From: Lichtheimia corymbifera B2541
Lineage: Eukaryota; Mucoromycota; Mucoromycetes; Mucorales; Lichtheimiaceae
DNA: 64,000 nt
Assembly: GCA_000697475.1 (NCBI GenBank)
Contig: JNEU01001062.1
Span: 1-64,000, forward strand
Direction of reading: 5' to 3'
The notes beneath the pieces were generated by a model, which was not told where the DNA came from, ran no database searches, and saw nothing but the letters and a program-made list of their open reading frames with translations. A program made the position numbers and the translations under genes. Positions within the stretch are counted from its first letter, which is position 1; each line of letters begins with the position of its first letter. This document shows positions 1 through 10,983 of this stretch, piece by piece.

Positions 1-390
1 AGCGCACCTTGGGTGCAAGTTTCACCCCGACGAGCAATATTGTTCGATTGAAGACCCCCCGTTTCATTGTAGAATTTTTAGTTATGGGCATCTTTGTGTT
101 TTACATATGCTGTAAGCGTGGTGCTATATAAAAAGTGGTCTTTGTTCATTGTAAAGTAGGTTGACTCTGATAGAGCCAAAGATGCAGACACACTTCTTTG
201 TGTAACTCAGCTCATTTGCATGATACTTCACAATGAACAAACACCACTCTCCATATAGCATAATGCTTATATCATATATAAAAACATGAAGGTACCCATA
301 ACTAAAAATTCTACAATGAAATGGGGGGTCTTCAATCGAACAATATTGCTCGTCGGGGTGAAGCGCACCTTGGGTGCAAGTTTCACGATC
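1..390. repeat. Large imperfect palindrome inside the left repeat
   Basis: Bases 1-160 pair with about 218-390. The left arm reads CACCCCGACGAGCAATATTG near base 24, and its reverse complement lies at about 341-360. The loop (about 161-218) contains the words GACTCTGATAGAGCC and CAAAGATGCAGAC. A second, partial copy of the arm-loop-arm structure runs from about 535 to 840, so the region alternates arm, loop and inverted arm. Confidence 0.8.
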
Positions 391-535
391 GTCGTGGCCA
401 TTCTCACATTCACCCATTGTTACCACTAGCCAAAGTTGAACAGGTCGACCTCTTGGATTTTTTTCGACGAGGCTGGTGGTGACATTGGGTGATTTTGAGA
501 TTGGCCACGGCGATCGTGAAACTTCTACACAAGGT
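388..535. repeat. Hairpin module of the repeat
   Basis: The segment begins GTTTCACGATCG at 388 and ends CGATCGTGAAAC near 522. About 50 bp on each side are reverse complements, including CACCCATTGTTACCACTAGCC pairing in part with GGTGGTGACATTGGGTG. The unpaired centre holds GTCGACCTCTTGG. A copy of the same hairpin closes the window at about 63866-63990. It could fold into a stem in RNA or single-stranded DNA, but I see no evidence that it is transcribed. Confidence 0.75.
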
Positions 536-832
536 GCGCTTCATCCTGCCGCGCAACTTTGCTCGATGGAAGACCCCACGTTTCATTGTAGAATTTCTAG
601 TTATGGACATCTTTATGTTTTACATATGCTGTAAGCGTGATGCTATATGATAAGTGGTCTTTGTTCATTGTAAAGTAGGTTGACTCTGATAGAGCCAAAG
701 ATGCAGACGGACTTCTTTGTGTAAATCGGCTCATTTGCATGATACTTCACAATGAACAAACACCACTTCTCATATATCATCACTCTCACAGCATATGTAA
801 AAACATGAAGGTGCCTGTTTCTTCAAATTGCC

Positions 833-1440
833 ACAATGAAGTGTCGCGTCTTTATGAGAACAAGTTGATCTGCATGGCCGAGAGGACCTTCTGACCAAGT
901 TTCACGTTCGGGATGGCCAATATCGGCGGGGGCGGGCCGTACATGTGTCTATGTTTCCGTCCATACAGTTGGACGCTGCCATCCATAACTTCATAATGAA
1001 GCGTGGCATCTTTATGAGGACGAAATTGCTCGTCGCGGTCGAAATTACCTTGCATGAAAGTTTCAAGCTTGAGATGGGCAATCTCAGGCTCAGGGAGCGT
1101 CGACCCTACTTTTGCCTATATTTGGGTCGCCCCGCATTCAAAACATTTATAATGAAGCCTGCGATTTTTAAATGAATGGAGTTGATCAGCATGTCCCAGT
1201 GAACCTGCCCACAAAGTTTGAGGTCTGAGATGGGCGATCCCAGGATAATACATACTGTTTCGATAAACCATAAATCCGGCGCGTACCCGATTTCCGATCA
1301 TCCATAGTAAACCCACCATTATACCTTCCCATTCAAAATCTTCAAATGAAGCATGACTTCTTTATTTATACAAAGTTGATCAGAATTATCAAGAGTATCT
1401 TGTGTGAAAGTTTCAGGTTGGAGAGGGGCGATCAAGGTCA
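833..1440. repeat. Degenerate units of about 100 bp in the left repeat
   Basis: At least four diverged copies of one unit lie at about 833-930, 985-1090, 1148-1245 and 1343-1435. Each starts near AATGAAGC, continues through TTTATxxxxACAAAxTTGxTC, and ends with AAGTTTCA followed by a GGGCAATCTCAGG-like tail. Read on the minus strand, several copies keep a peptide pattern of the type H-A-D/E-Q-F/L-x-S-x-K-D-P-x-x-H-Y-E. The unit resembles the arm of the neighbouring palindrome, so both modules may share an origin. Confidence 0.65.
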
Positions 1441-1583
1441 TGGATTCATTTATAGTGTACATAGATCTCTGGTACGGTGTCTGATCTATTTAATTTCCAC
1501 CTCTTCCAGTTTTAGCTTCTTCCCTTTTCCTCCTCCCATTCCCAACTGTTGGCTCATTCAAATACAACTACAACTGCGAACGA

Positions 1584-1949
1584 TTGTCCTGCTTCAACCC
1601 ATCATGTCAATTCTACCAGTGTCTTGATCCGGTAGCCTTTGACCGAATGGCAAGTCCATGGCGTGTGCACCCCACTGCAGCAACAGCCGCGTTTCTTGAC
1701 ACCCATATGCTTTTGTACGATCCTCGACCACAATCAACCGTGACAGCAGCAGCCATTAGCAAGGTCTTTACTCCTTTGCCTCATACAGCGTTCACAACGT
1801 TTGCCACTCTACTACAACACACGCTCTTGCACACTCCTCTGCTGCGAGCAAATGTAGCAAGCAATAGCTATCAGCAAAGTCTACTTCATTGTCTCAAGTT
1901 ACTTGGCAGCAACCTGCCTTACAGCGTTGTTCACGTGAACAGCAGATAG
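1584..1949 (+). pseudogene. Short ORF at the inner end of the repeat, decayed in the other copy
   Basis: An open frame of 121 residues starts at ATG 1584 and ends at TAG 1949. It is rich in Thr, Leu and Ala and has no domain I recognise. The homologous stretch in the right repeat (minus strand, about 62810-62430) is similar in sequence but its frame is interrupted soon after the start. That argues against a conserved protein and for fortuitous or decaying coding capacity. It lies wholly inside the repeat. Confidence 0.35.
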
Positions 1950-1980
1950 TCATTATATAGAAGCAGCTTTATTTACGTGT

Positions 1981-2424
1981 CGCATCTTACTTTAATACAC
2001 ATGAATGCCTACGGATACGGATTTGGATATTGTTTGTACATGGAATGAAAGGAACTGGATCATATTATATGGCGTATAGTGATGGGTGATGGGGAGAGTA
2101 TGCTTCCAAAACAAGCTTTGTGCCACGTCCTTTTGTTAGCATTGATAAAGAAGATAGCAAGATAACAACAAGAATGCTATAGTGGGTTAACCAAAAGAAT
2201 ATTCCCTTTCTCATATGAGAGGATACTGAGTCAATGGCGTGTATCATAGTGTTAAACTAATGACGTCTTTCATTGTAAGGCATTGTGTGGAAATGGTTTG
2301 TGTCACCGTTTCAGTCGCAGCAGCATGGCATTAAACAGGGGATGTGAGCGATTTATTCATTAACCGAGCATGGTTTTCAAGCCGGTATCACACGCAACAC
2401 CACGGTTGTCTTTCCGAATACCCG
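1981..2424. other. Intergenic, upstream of the magnesium transporter gene
   Basis: AT-rich non-repeat DNA. No convincing ORF or RNA gene. It presumably holds the promoter and 5' leader of the gene starting at 2425. Confidence 0.5.
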
Positions 2425-4523
2425 ATGGGCAAGTCAAAACGACGTACTCAACACGCATCTCGAGGTCATCGCCTCATGTCAACTCCAATCGAAGAAGAGC
2501 ACGAGCCTCTTTTGAATAATACTACAACTAATCCACCTTCCAACGATCATCGGCATGTCTTTTTTGGCCAACCCCACCATTATGAAGACACCATAGAAGT
2601 ATGTTGTATTATATGTCAAAACGCAACGACGCGTCTATTGTGCTATACTAAAGGACATGTGACACTATCTAGTATGATCCAGCAACACAACGCCGATTCA
2701 CGTTATCTCCTTCTGCTATGGATGATGAGGATCGAGTAGCTATTGATATGAGACGTCGAGCAAGTGATATCTATGGCATGCAACCCAATATGATGTACAA
2801 TTCCTCCGACTCTGCAGATAACGCATCGTCCCGACGCCCGTCCATTGAAGAAGATGTATGCTTCAGACCCAATAGCGAGAGCAAATCAGAAGAAGGAATC
2901 GATTATGATGGATTGAATGAATATGTCGAAAGTGAACAGAAAAAGGAGACCAATGGCTTTGAGAGCCATCCAATGCAACCACTGCAACAACAACAACAGC
3001 AACAACAACAGCGCCCAGCACGTGCAAGAAGACGGACATCCTCAGCAGCAAGAAGATATAGCCTTTACGGTGATCGAATGAAGGTAAGGAGGAGGATGAT
3101 GATGATGGTAGATTAAACTAATCTCATGTCTTTTTTTTTTCAGCATGATTCCTTTACTGAAGACTCTGATGCATGTCGGATCACTTTGTTCTCGGTTGCC
3201 AATCCAGCTTCCATTCATGTGCGCACAATCCCGGAAATACCCACAAATGGCGAGCGGCTTGGTGATCTTTTACAAAAAGGCTGCTTTTGGCTGGATATCG
3301 AATCACCCACAGATACCGAAATGAAGACATTGAGCAAAGTAAGATGAGATAATATCATACATGGAAAAATCATCGGATATTAACGTGTAATATCAATAGA
3401 CATTTCATATCCATCCATTGACAGTCGAGGACATCAGCATGGAAGAGCAACGAGAAAAGTGTGAAGTGTTCAAGAATTACTACTTTATCTGCTTTCGAAG
3501 TTTTGAGCATGACCAAAGCTCACCCAACTACTTGCAACCCTTGGCCTTGTATATCATTGTTATGAAAGAAGGTGTTCTCACGGTATGTGGATGAGGGGTG
3601 AATGTGTGAATATCATGCAAACTAACCTGCTGGCATTCAAGTTCCACTTCCGACCAATGCCCCATCCACACAATGTTCGAAAGCGTATACGCATGCTTAA
3701 GGAGTATATCGATGTGTCACCCGGTAAGCCGTATTAGCATATATAGGTATACAATATCTCATTGATATGCATTGTCATCTAGATTGGATTTGTTATGGAT
3801 TACTGGATGATATCACCGACTCGTTCGCCCCTTTGATTCGAGCCATTGAATTTGAAGTTGATTCTATTGACGAGCTGGTCCTTATTCTCAAAGAATCAGA
3901 GCAATCGGATATGCTGCGAAGGATAGGCTACTGTCGAAAACGAATGATGGGATTGCTACGGCTATTGACAGGCAAGGTGGATGTCGTGAAAACGTTGGCG
4001 AAAAGGGGAGAAATCAAGCAAACGGATGGCAGTCGACCAGCATTGAGTAATGAAGTCGCACTTTATCTTGGGGATGTGCAAGGTGAGCACTTTGGCAATA
4101 CGTTGCATAGTAATGCGGTATACTGATGTATCATTCCAACACTGGCAGATCATATCATTACCATGGTGCAAGCATTGAATCACTATGAGAAGATCTCGTC
4201 TCGATCGCATTCCAATTACCTGGCACAGATATCCATTGAAATGACACAGACCAACAACGAGATGAACGATGTCTTATCCAAGCTTACTGCATTGGGAAGC
4301 ATTCTTGTACCGATGAATCTGGTGACAGGCTTGTGGGGTATGAATGTTTTGGTACCAGGACAATATCAGGCAAGTATGCAAGGGATGCTGTTGATGGGAT
4401 TGGATTACTTACAAGCAGTTTGATTTATAGGAGGATCTTACTTGGTTTATGTCGATCATGCTTTCAATACTCGTATTTTGCATTGCATCAACCATAGTCA
4501 TGAGATATTACCGGATAGTCTAG
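2425..4523 (+). CDS. CorA-family Mg2+ transporter, MNR2-like
   Basis: Predicted divalent-cation (Mg2+) channel of the CorA/MNR2/ALR family; MNR2 proteins act at the vacuolar membrane and ALR proteins at the plasma membrane. I read eight exons: 2425-2598, 2673-3083, 3144-3338, 3400-3582, 3642-3723, 3783-4082, 4149-4369, 4431-4523, giving 552 residues. The N-terminal 200 residues are charged and low-complexity with a polyglutamine run (about bases 2985-3012), as in MNR2-type proteins. The middle is the CorA cytoplasmic domain (LTVEDISMEEQREK). The C-terminus has the signature GMN motif (LWGMNVLVPG) after the first membrane helix, then a second helix and a short basic tail. The last intron (4370-4430) begins GCAAGT, a GC-AG intron needed to reach the second helix. 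ATG 2425 is the first in-frame ATG. Confidence 0.9.
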
Positions 4524-4681
4524 TTTTACATTGCAAACAATATATGCATGTTTATTGTGTATGTATTTAAGTTTTTTTGATTTGGATATTTTTAACTCTT
4601 TTCTTGTATACTAGTTTATATACATTTTACCACATGAATCAAGATAGAGCATCAAAGGCGATAAAGTTGACCATGTGACAT

Positions 4682-5944
4682 TTACTCTTCAGCGAGGTTG
4701 TCAATGAGGACTTGGGCTTCAGGGTTGGGGATAGGAAGTTGAGGAATCTTGCCACCTTCACGGACACCATAGAGACGAACACGCTTAGCACCACCATCGG
4801 GGATGAGAGAGAACTTGACGTGGGTCCAGACCTTCTCGGGGTGGGCAGTGTCAAAGTAGAAGAGGCTGTGAGCACCAACCTTGGAAGGCTCAACAATGGT
4901 AGTCCACTCAGCGTTGTCAGCAGGGACCTCATCGGCAACGTTGGTAGCTTCAAGCTTGATTTGAGCGGGGTAGTTACCACAGTAGTGGGAGGTATCAATC
5001 TCAGCCTTGAAAACGTGACCCTTATCACCGAGCTTGATGATAGCGTAATCGGTGTGACCAGGAGTGCGGGAACGCTTGGTTTCCCAACCATCACCCATGT
5101 TACCACCACGGCCAGGAAGCAAAAGGTTGCTGGAGGGAGTGTAATGTTCGTTGGAGCAGAAGACACGACGACCACCGTTACCGACGAAGGCAAGATCAAT
5201 GACCTCACTATAAATTCACGCGTCTTGTTAATGATCCACTCTTCATTATCCATTATCCAACCCTTTATACTTACTCCTTGTTGTCGGACCAGATGGGGTT
5301 AACTTGACCGTAGGCACGGAAACGAGCAATACCACCATCAGGGATGTTGTTCAAACGCAAGTGAGTGAAAACTTCGGTATCCTTCTCAAGAACGAAGACG
5401 TTGTGGCAAGAGGGAGGAAGCTCAACCTTGGGGAGGATTTCCTTCCATTCAGCCTTCTCGAGGTTACCGCAGGGGCAGAAGCAAGCTTCAACAGAGGCAG
5501 CAGGAGCTTGGTTACCAGTGAAGTAGTGGGTGTCGATGTCGAAACCACGGAAGGAACCAGAGAAACCGAGCTTAAGAACAGCCCTATACATATACCATGA
5601 ATATCGAAATCCTTTTGCATACCATGTTTCATTATAATGACTTACCAGTCGTAGGTGGGGTTGTGACGCTTGGTTTCCCAGCCGTCCATCCAGGCACCGG
5701 TGGCTATGAAACGATGAATATATCAGCATTGGATCATAAGCGGTAATAATCAACAAGATAACTTACCAACAAACTTGCCGGGAGCATGAACAGGGGGCTT
5801 GGGGTTGATCATGTTGGTAGCGGGAGCGAAGAACTCATTGGTAACTTCGACGATGGTGGTACCAAGAGCAGAGCTGGCAAGATCAGTGTACTTGGAAAGA
5901 GGAGAGGCGTTGAAGTCTTCGAAGTTGATGCGTTGGTAGGACAT
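4682..5944 (-). CDS. Allantoicase
   Basis: Predicted allantoicase (EC 3.5.3.4), which hydrolyses allantoate to ureidoglycolate and urea in purine degradation, letting the fungus use purines as a nitrogen source. Four exons on the minus strand (5767-5944, 5646-5703, 5275-5583, 4682-5207) encode 356 residues, the usual family length of 330-370. Two tandem allantoicase repeats are visible. Each has a W-E-T-K-R motif (GAWMDGWETKR, then GNMGDGWETKRSR), then a D-T-x-H/S-Y-x-G motif (FDIDTHYFTGNQAP; EIDTSHYCGNYPAQ) and a beta-sandwich ending in H-x-x-x-x-x-I-P-D-G-G (LRLNNIPDGGIARFR; VKFSLIPDGGAKRVR). ATG 5944 begins MSYQRINFEDFNA and has no in-frame alternative. The gene converges on the upstream transporter with 158 bp between stops. 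No other purine-pathway gene is in the window. Confidence 0.92.
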
Positions 5945-7868
5945 GTTTAGATACAAGTGTGGGTAAAGAAACAGTTGGTGAATCCCTCCTTGCAAGGCTT
6001 TTATATCTTTTTTCATGAGGATGGAGATTTACTCCGCTTCAAATATCAGAAGGTGTATATTCACAAGTTGGAGGGGTGTGCACTATCTCCGATATGATAA
6101 AAATATAGCCTTCCTTCAAACACCCTGTTCACACGCTGACTGCAGCACAAGCGACACTACTTGGTGAAACCTAAAACAGCGCTAGGCTATCCATCCCGGT
6201 GCCTGGGTCTCCACTTTGTTCTTTTTCTGCTATATGCACCTAATCTATACTTTTCCACTTTGCTGGTTTCCTTCATTTATCGCTTTGATTTATCACCATT
6301 TAACAAATGGCATGTCTTTTGTTTGTAAATATTATGTGCCATGCAAATAAAGCCGGAGCCCACCAAAGGCGTTCTCCGTACATATGCATATGCCTAACCT
6401 CTTGTGAGCACCGATTGAGTTTTTGATCCAGTTACAATTCTACCCATTTCGGGCGGAGGTATTTGTTTCACAAGATGTATGGTGATGTGCATAGATGTCG
6501 AGGTTCTTATTGCTCCACACAATCTATTAGGGGGAAGGTTCGAGATAATACATGTAACTTTGCAATTGGATCCATTCATTCACCCAGCGATACCGATGTT
6601 TTGCTTCATTGTTATGTGTCGTTACCATACCCCGCTCATTTTCACTGAATCTAATTTGCAATGACGCAACAAACGATGGCGGACTATAATTGCACATGCC
6701 AGTGCAAATATCGTCATCGGTGCTGTACCGACGCTGCCGTACTAGAAGCTAAAAGGATGTCTTGGGCAATAAGGTGTTTCACAGTGTAGAGATGAAAATC
6801 TCACTCCGTGATCTCGGCCATGGATAACTGTTACATTGTGTCTTGTGTTGCCATTTGAGTTAAGGCTGTTATGGTTGCTCATACAACAACATTGTTTTAT
6901 GATGATGATGGTGCAGGTGGAATGACCTATGTTGTTTGTGTATAATTTACTCAAAACTGGTCCGTGGTTTCGGTCATATCAAATTATACCTTAGTAAGAA
7001 GGCTATAACGTTTCGTTTGGGTCCGCGGGGTTGCCATGATCTTGTGGCGAAGGCAAATGTATCATGTTTTAGTAGCCAATTTTGTTAAAGGAGTATAGGT
7101 GGCCTCCCACAAGGAAGTATGTTTTGGACCTTTGTGCAACGTATAGGTGGCGTCACACAAGAGGGTGTATAGGTGGCCTCGTACAAAGTCTCGTTTATGT
7201 GACACAAAAAGAACGTTACTTCGCATGGATTGAGAATGGATGATTCTCGTGAACACTGGACATGATGAGTAAATACCAGGGGCTGACTCATGAATTACCA
7301 ATGCTATAGCTCTTGTGACATCGTGAAAGGAAACAACGTTGGTTAGCCATTGCAAGAAACTTTCAGCTACCTCGTGCCTTTTTTGTTCATTTGGTATATT
7401 GAGTGTGTGTGTGACAAACCTACGCTCATTGCTGTCATTATTGCACATACATCCCATGCCAACATTATAATGAACATATGCTGATTGGCTAAAATCAGGG
7501 TTCTAAGAAGATGTGTTGGTGCAAAAAGAATGATCGTCAAGTAATTGGACATTGTTCCCAGCGTGCACAGACAATGACCGGAAAACCAAAAGAGTACATT
7601 TTGTGTAATGCATGATGCTGGTGTTCAAAGTCATCGTTAATTTGACAGGCGAACGATGGTAGTGTATTAAAAAGGTGGTCAATGCATCAGTGCTATTATG
7701 TGGTAGAGGGATAGTGAGATGATGCATACACTATTGGTTGTGTGGCATGTCATGTCAGCCCAACTCGTTATTGTTCCGACACCGCAAGCATACAATTTTG
7801 GGACCTTCCAAGATCGTGCGTTTTTTTCTTTCTCTTCCTCTTTTTTCTGAAGTCAACCGCCATCATCG
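5945..7868. other. Gene-poor intergenic region of 1.9 kb
   Basis: It lies between divergently oriented allantoicase and receiver-PDE genes. Short open frames occur on both strands but none shows domain similarity, splice-consistent extension or clear coding bias. Near 7093-7190 there is a small cluster of imperfect direct repeats, listed separately. The 200 bp before 7869 is pyrimidine-rich and is probably promoter and leader. Confidence 0.45.
7093..7190. repeat. Three imperfect direct repeats (GTATAGGTGGCxTC)
   Basis: The word GTATAGGTGGCCTC occurs at about 7093 and 7166, and GTATAGGTGGCGTC at about 7141, each followed by ACAA within a few bases. Spacing is about 48 and 25 bp. Function is unknown; they could be binding sites or the remnant of a tandem duplication. 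Confidence 0.6.
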
Positions 7869-10747
7869 ATGCACCCTAATCAGTGTTCTGTCGTCTTAGT
7901 GACTGGCGACACCAATCGATCCCAAGACACTGTGTCGATGTGTAAGGCGATCTATGATGAAGGTAAAATTCGAGGAATCCTCTTTCATTACAAACGCATA
8001 CACGCATGTTTGACATTGTTCTTTCCGCATGCCTTAGTCCAAGTAGCATCTGATGGAAACGATGCTTTGAAAATGTTACGCAACCATCCACGCTTGAATT
8101 CTCGAACTACCTTGCTCATCATTGATGTTGATACCCACGACCGGAAGATTAACGATCAACAACACTGCGCACAGCTTCTTCAAAAGATTAAAAGACAACT
8201 AAAAAACCGAACGTTACACGATGTCATTCCCATAGGTAAGCAACTCTTGGGAGCTATCAAAGATCACACGTACACACCAACAATGTCATTTGTGATAGTA
8301 TGTTCCTGTAGAGATGCCCCCGATTTTATGATTGAATGCATAGTCAATGGAGCAGCCGATTTTATTGTAAAGCCAATACGACAAGAGGTGGTCAAATCAT
8401 TATTTTTGGTAAGGGGTGGGAAGATTCGCAAATCGATCACGCGACATGGCGCTGATTGCATGGTTTTTAGAATGCATACCGGTACCAGGTTGATCTCCCA
8501 GCACCAATGACACGATACGTCCACCACAACCAACGTTCTCCGCTACAGACGTCAGACTCATCTTCATCCAATGGAGATCTGGGTGGCCAAGTCTGGGCTC
8601 ATTTTCAAGATAGGCTTAAGAGCGTCTTCCTCAATGAAAACTGGTAAGCTTAAATGATAAAGGAAGGGGAGAAAGAGATAAGAGGAAGGGGAAAAAACCA
8701 CATGCTCATTGTACAAGTTCGACTAGGTTGCTGCAGACTGTGTATAATTATTATTGTCATCATGGCTGTATGCCACATACGAACATTTTGCCCATGTCGA
8801 GGTACGTATGTAATCACATTTTGTGAACTGCATGGATTGGGGATGCTCATGTGTTATTGGCAGAGACAAAACCAATGAGCTTCAGCGCCAAGTATGCAGC
8901 TGGGACTTTTTATCGTTGGATCTTAGCATCGACGACCTCGTGGCAGTCGTATGTGTGATTCTCAAGCAGGTTTTGGAGCTACCCGAACTTGTCGAATATC
9001 GAGTTTCCGACGGTAAATAAGTGTGCGTTTGCATGTCGTGCGACAACAGAAGGCCACGTGGCTGACTAACTTCAATCCCCCATTGCAGACGACATGTTGA
9101 CGTTTGTCTTTGACGTGTGTCACTCGTACCACCAAGAAAATCCTTATCATAACTTTCGTCATGCCGTTGACGTTTTGCAATCAACCTATTTCTTTCTATG
9201 CAAGATTGGTGTAATTGATCCATTTTTTGATTCTGATCCAACATTGCAGCGGCCCGATAATGCACCTGGTCTTCAAACTTTGCTTCGTCCTTTGGATGTG
9301 TTTGCTATCCTGCTGGCTAGCCTTGGTCACGATATCGGTCATCCTGGTGTCACCAACACGTTTATGGTAAGACAGCCATGATTGGAACATATCAGCATGG
9401 CTAACAATGAATGTCAATAGGTCCAATCATCAACGCCTTTGGCTGTGTTGTACAATGACCGATCAGTCCTCGAAAGCTTCCATTCGATGGCATTTTTCCA
9501 TATATTGGGCAACAGCTGTTTTCGCAAGCTGACGGAAATCAAAAATCGCCCTGATCATGCATGTAATTGCTGCTGGTGGTTTGGGGGGGTGGAGAGAGAA
9601 AGGGGATGAATAACAGCACACGTGTGGTACACATGCTTGAATGGTGACTTACCATGGGTCGCATGTTGTAGATTTCCGCAAGGTTGTTATTCATAGCATA
9701 CTGGCAACCGATATGAGTATGCACGATGAATACGTTCGACGAGTGGAAGAGCAAGCTGAAGCATGGAAAAATGACGATATTGATATCAGCAATAAGGAAG
9801 TCTGTGATCGAGAGCGATTGACATTATGCGGTGCATTAATCAAATGTGCTGATATTGGCAATTGTGTAAGTCAATGAGATAGCGTAATATATCAATCACT
9901 CATTGCCTTTTGGTTACGTTGTAGGCTCGGCCATTTGAAGTTGCCAAAAGCTGGGCTGAAGTACTCGCTGAGGAATTCGCACAACAAGGTGACCTAGAAA
10001 ATGAATTAGGACTTGAAGGATTGCCGATCAACCAACGTGGCAAGGTAACCTTGGAGCAATTCCAGCTAACGTTTAAGCGCAACATTGCCATCAAGCTTTA
10101 CAAAGCTGTCGCACAAGTAGCACCAGGTCAGTTGAGGACATTTCTGCACAAGGTCAATCATTCAGGTGCATTAACCCAATGCATCGTGTCAATAGGCATG
10201 CGCTTTTGTACCCGGTTTATTGAAGAGAATATCATAAAATGGGAAGAACGTGAGTCGAGCTGTAACCATGACTCGGGTGTTACGGTTCACGTGGAGGGTG
10301 GAAATGAGGATGAAGATCGTGAACAAGCTGGCACATGCTTGGAACAAGGTAATAGCCGGCCCAAATATGCAATCATGCATACGCTAAGTTTTGGGTTTAT
10401 AAATGAATTTAGATGAAGGCTCGTCACATTTAGCTACACCTACGAGAAGAAGGTCCAGCGGTAGTTTGCCATATGAAATAAGATCACCCGATGTGCGAAG
10501 AGATCAAGGAGCAAAGGGTGTCCTGCCATATGAAGTTTCATCACCTGAGGTACAAAATGATCAAGCAGTGCAAAGTGAACAGGAAGGTCCAACGGCAGCC
10601 AACAGCATGCAAAACACTGCGAGACGTAAATCGGACGTGTTCAGCTTGGTATCATCCGATAGTGCTCCTCAACCATGGCCTAGAAGACAACGCAAAAAGG
10701 TCCGACAAGATTCTCATTCCACATCGTGTCAATGTTTGCTCCAATGA
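7869..10747 (+). CDS. Response-regulator receiver domain fused to a 3',5'-cyclic nucleotide phosphodiesterase (RegA-like)
   Basis: Class I cyclic-nucleotide phosphodiesterase with an N-terminal receiver-like domain, an architecture like Dictyostelium RegA. Twelve exons (7869-7962, 8038-8235, 8299-8408, 8471-8643, 8727-8801, 8864-9012, 9089-9366, 9421-9562, 9672-9865, 9925-10126, 10196-10348, 10413-10747) give 700 residues. Receiver, about 5-130: beta1 VVLVTGD with only one acid (D14) of the usual pair; candidate phospho-acceptor D61 in LLIIDVD; switch Ser100 in IVCS; Lys122 in DFIVKPI. Catalytic domain, about 265-560: HNFRH at 287-291, GHDIGHPG with H347, D348 and H351, ILATDM, KCADIGN. The tail (about 560-700) is charged and serine-rich, with two LPYE(I/V)xSP(D/E)V repeats. 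The exon at 8727-8801 is needed to keep the frame open. Expected role: cAMP turnover, possibly gated by a histidine phosphorelay. Whether the receiver is phosphorylated is not known. Confidence 0.88.
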
Positions 10748-10983
10748 CATCACTTGACACCTCTCGTTCATCCATTATTACGTTGTTATACCCATTTCTT
10801 GTAAATCCTTGTCATGTTTCTCTCTCCAATGTACACAACACATTCCCCTTCTTGTATATTTTAAATTGAGCTAGAGATCCATCTCCTACTCCAACCCAAA
10901 AAAAAGACAGTAGCATATACCTGTAGAGCTCAATCACATGTATTTGTTGGTAGAATGGGTAAATTGTAACTTTGAATCTATTC

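Larger units (their letters stand above)
1..1980 (+). repeat. Left copy of a composite dispersed repeat (inverted relative to the right end)
   Basis: The first 2 kb has three parts in order: nested palindromic modules (1 to about 840), degenerate roughly 100-bp units (833-1440), and a pyrimidine-rich stretch running into a short ORF (1490-1975). The same parts, including the junction between palindromic and degenerate modules near 833, occur in reverse complement at 62400-64000, so the two are copies of one element. Both run off the window. I see no transposase, reverse transcriptase or LTR, so the class is unknown. The inner edge at about 1975 is where similarity to the right copy fades (shared TTTATxTACG). 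Confidence 0.8.

Noticed and set aside
7062..7457. 131-residue open frame on the minus strand
   Set aside because: Its repeated A-T-Y-T peptides simply reflect the GTATAGGTGGC direct repeats; no homology signal.
10127..10195. Reading through the 69-nt segment of the PDE gene as coding
   Set aside because: It is open in frame and divisible by three, but has GTCAGT/AATAG splice ends and interrupts a conserved V-A-P-G-M-R-F stretch of the PDE domain; intron retention remains possible.
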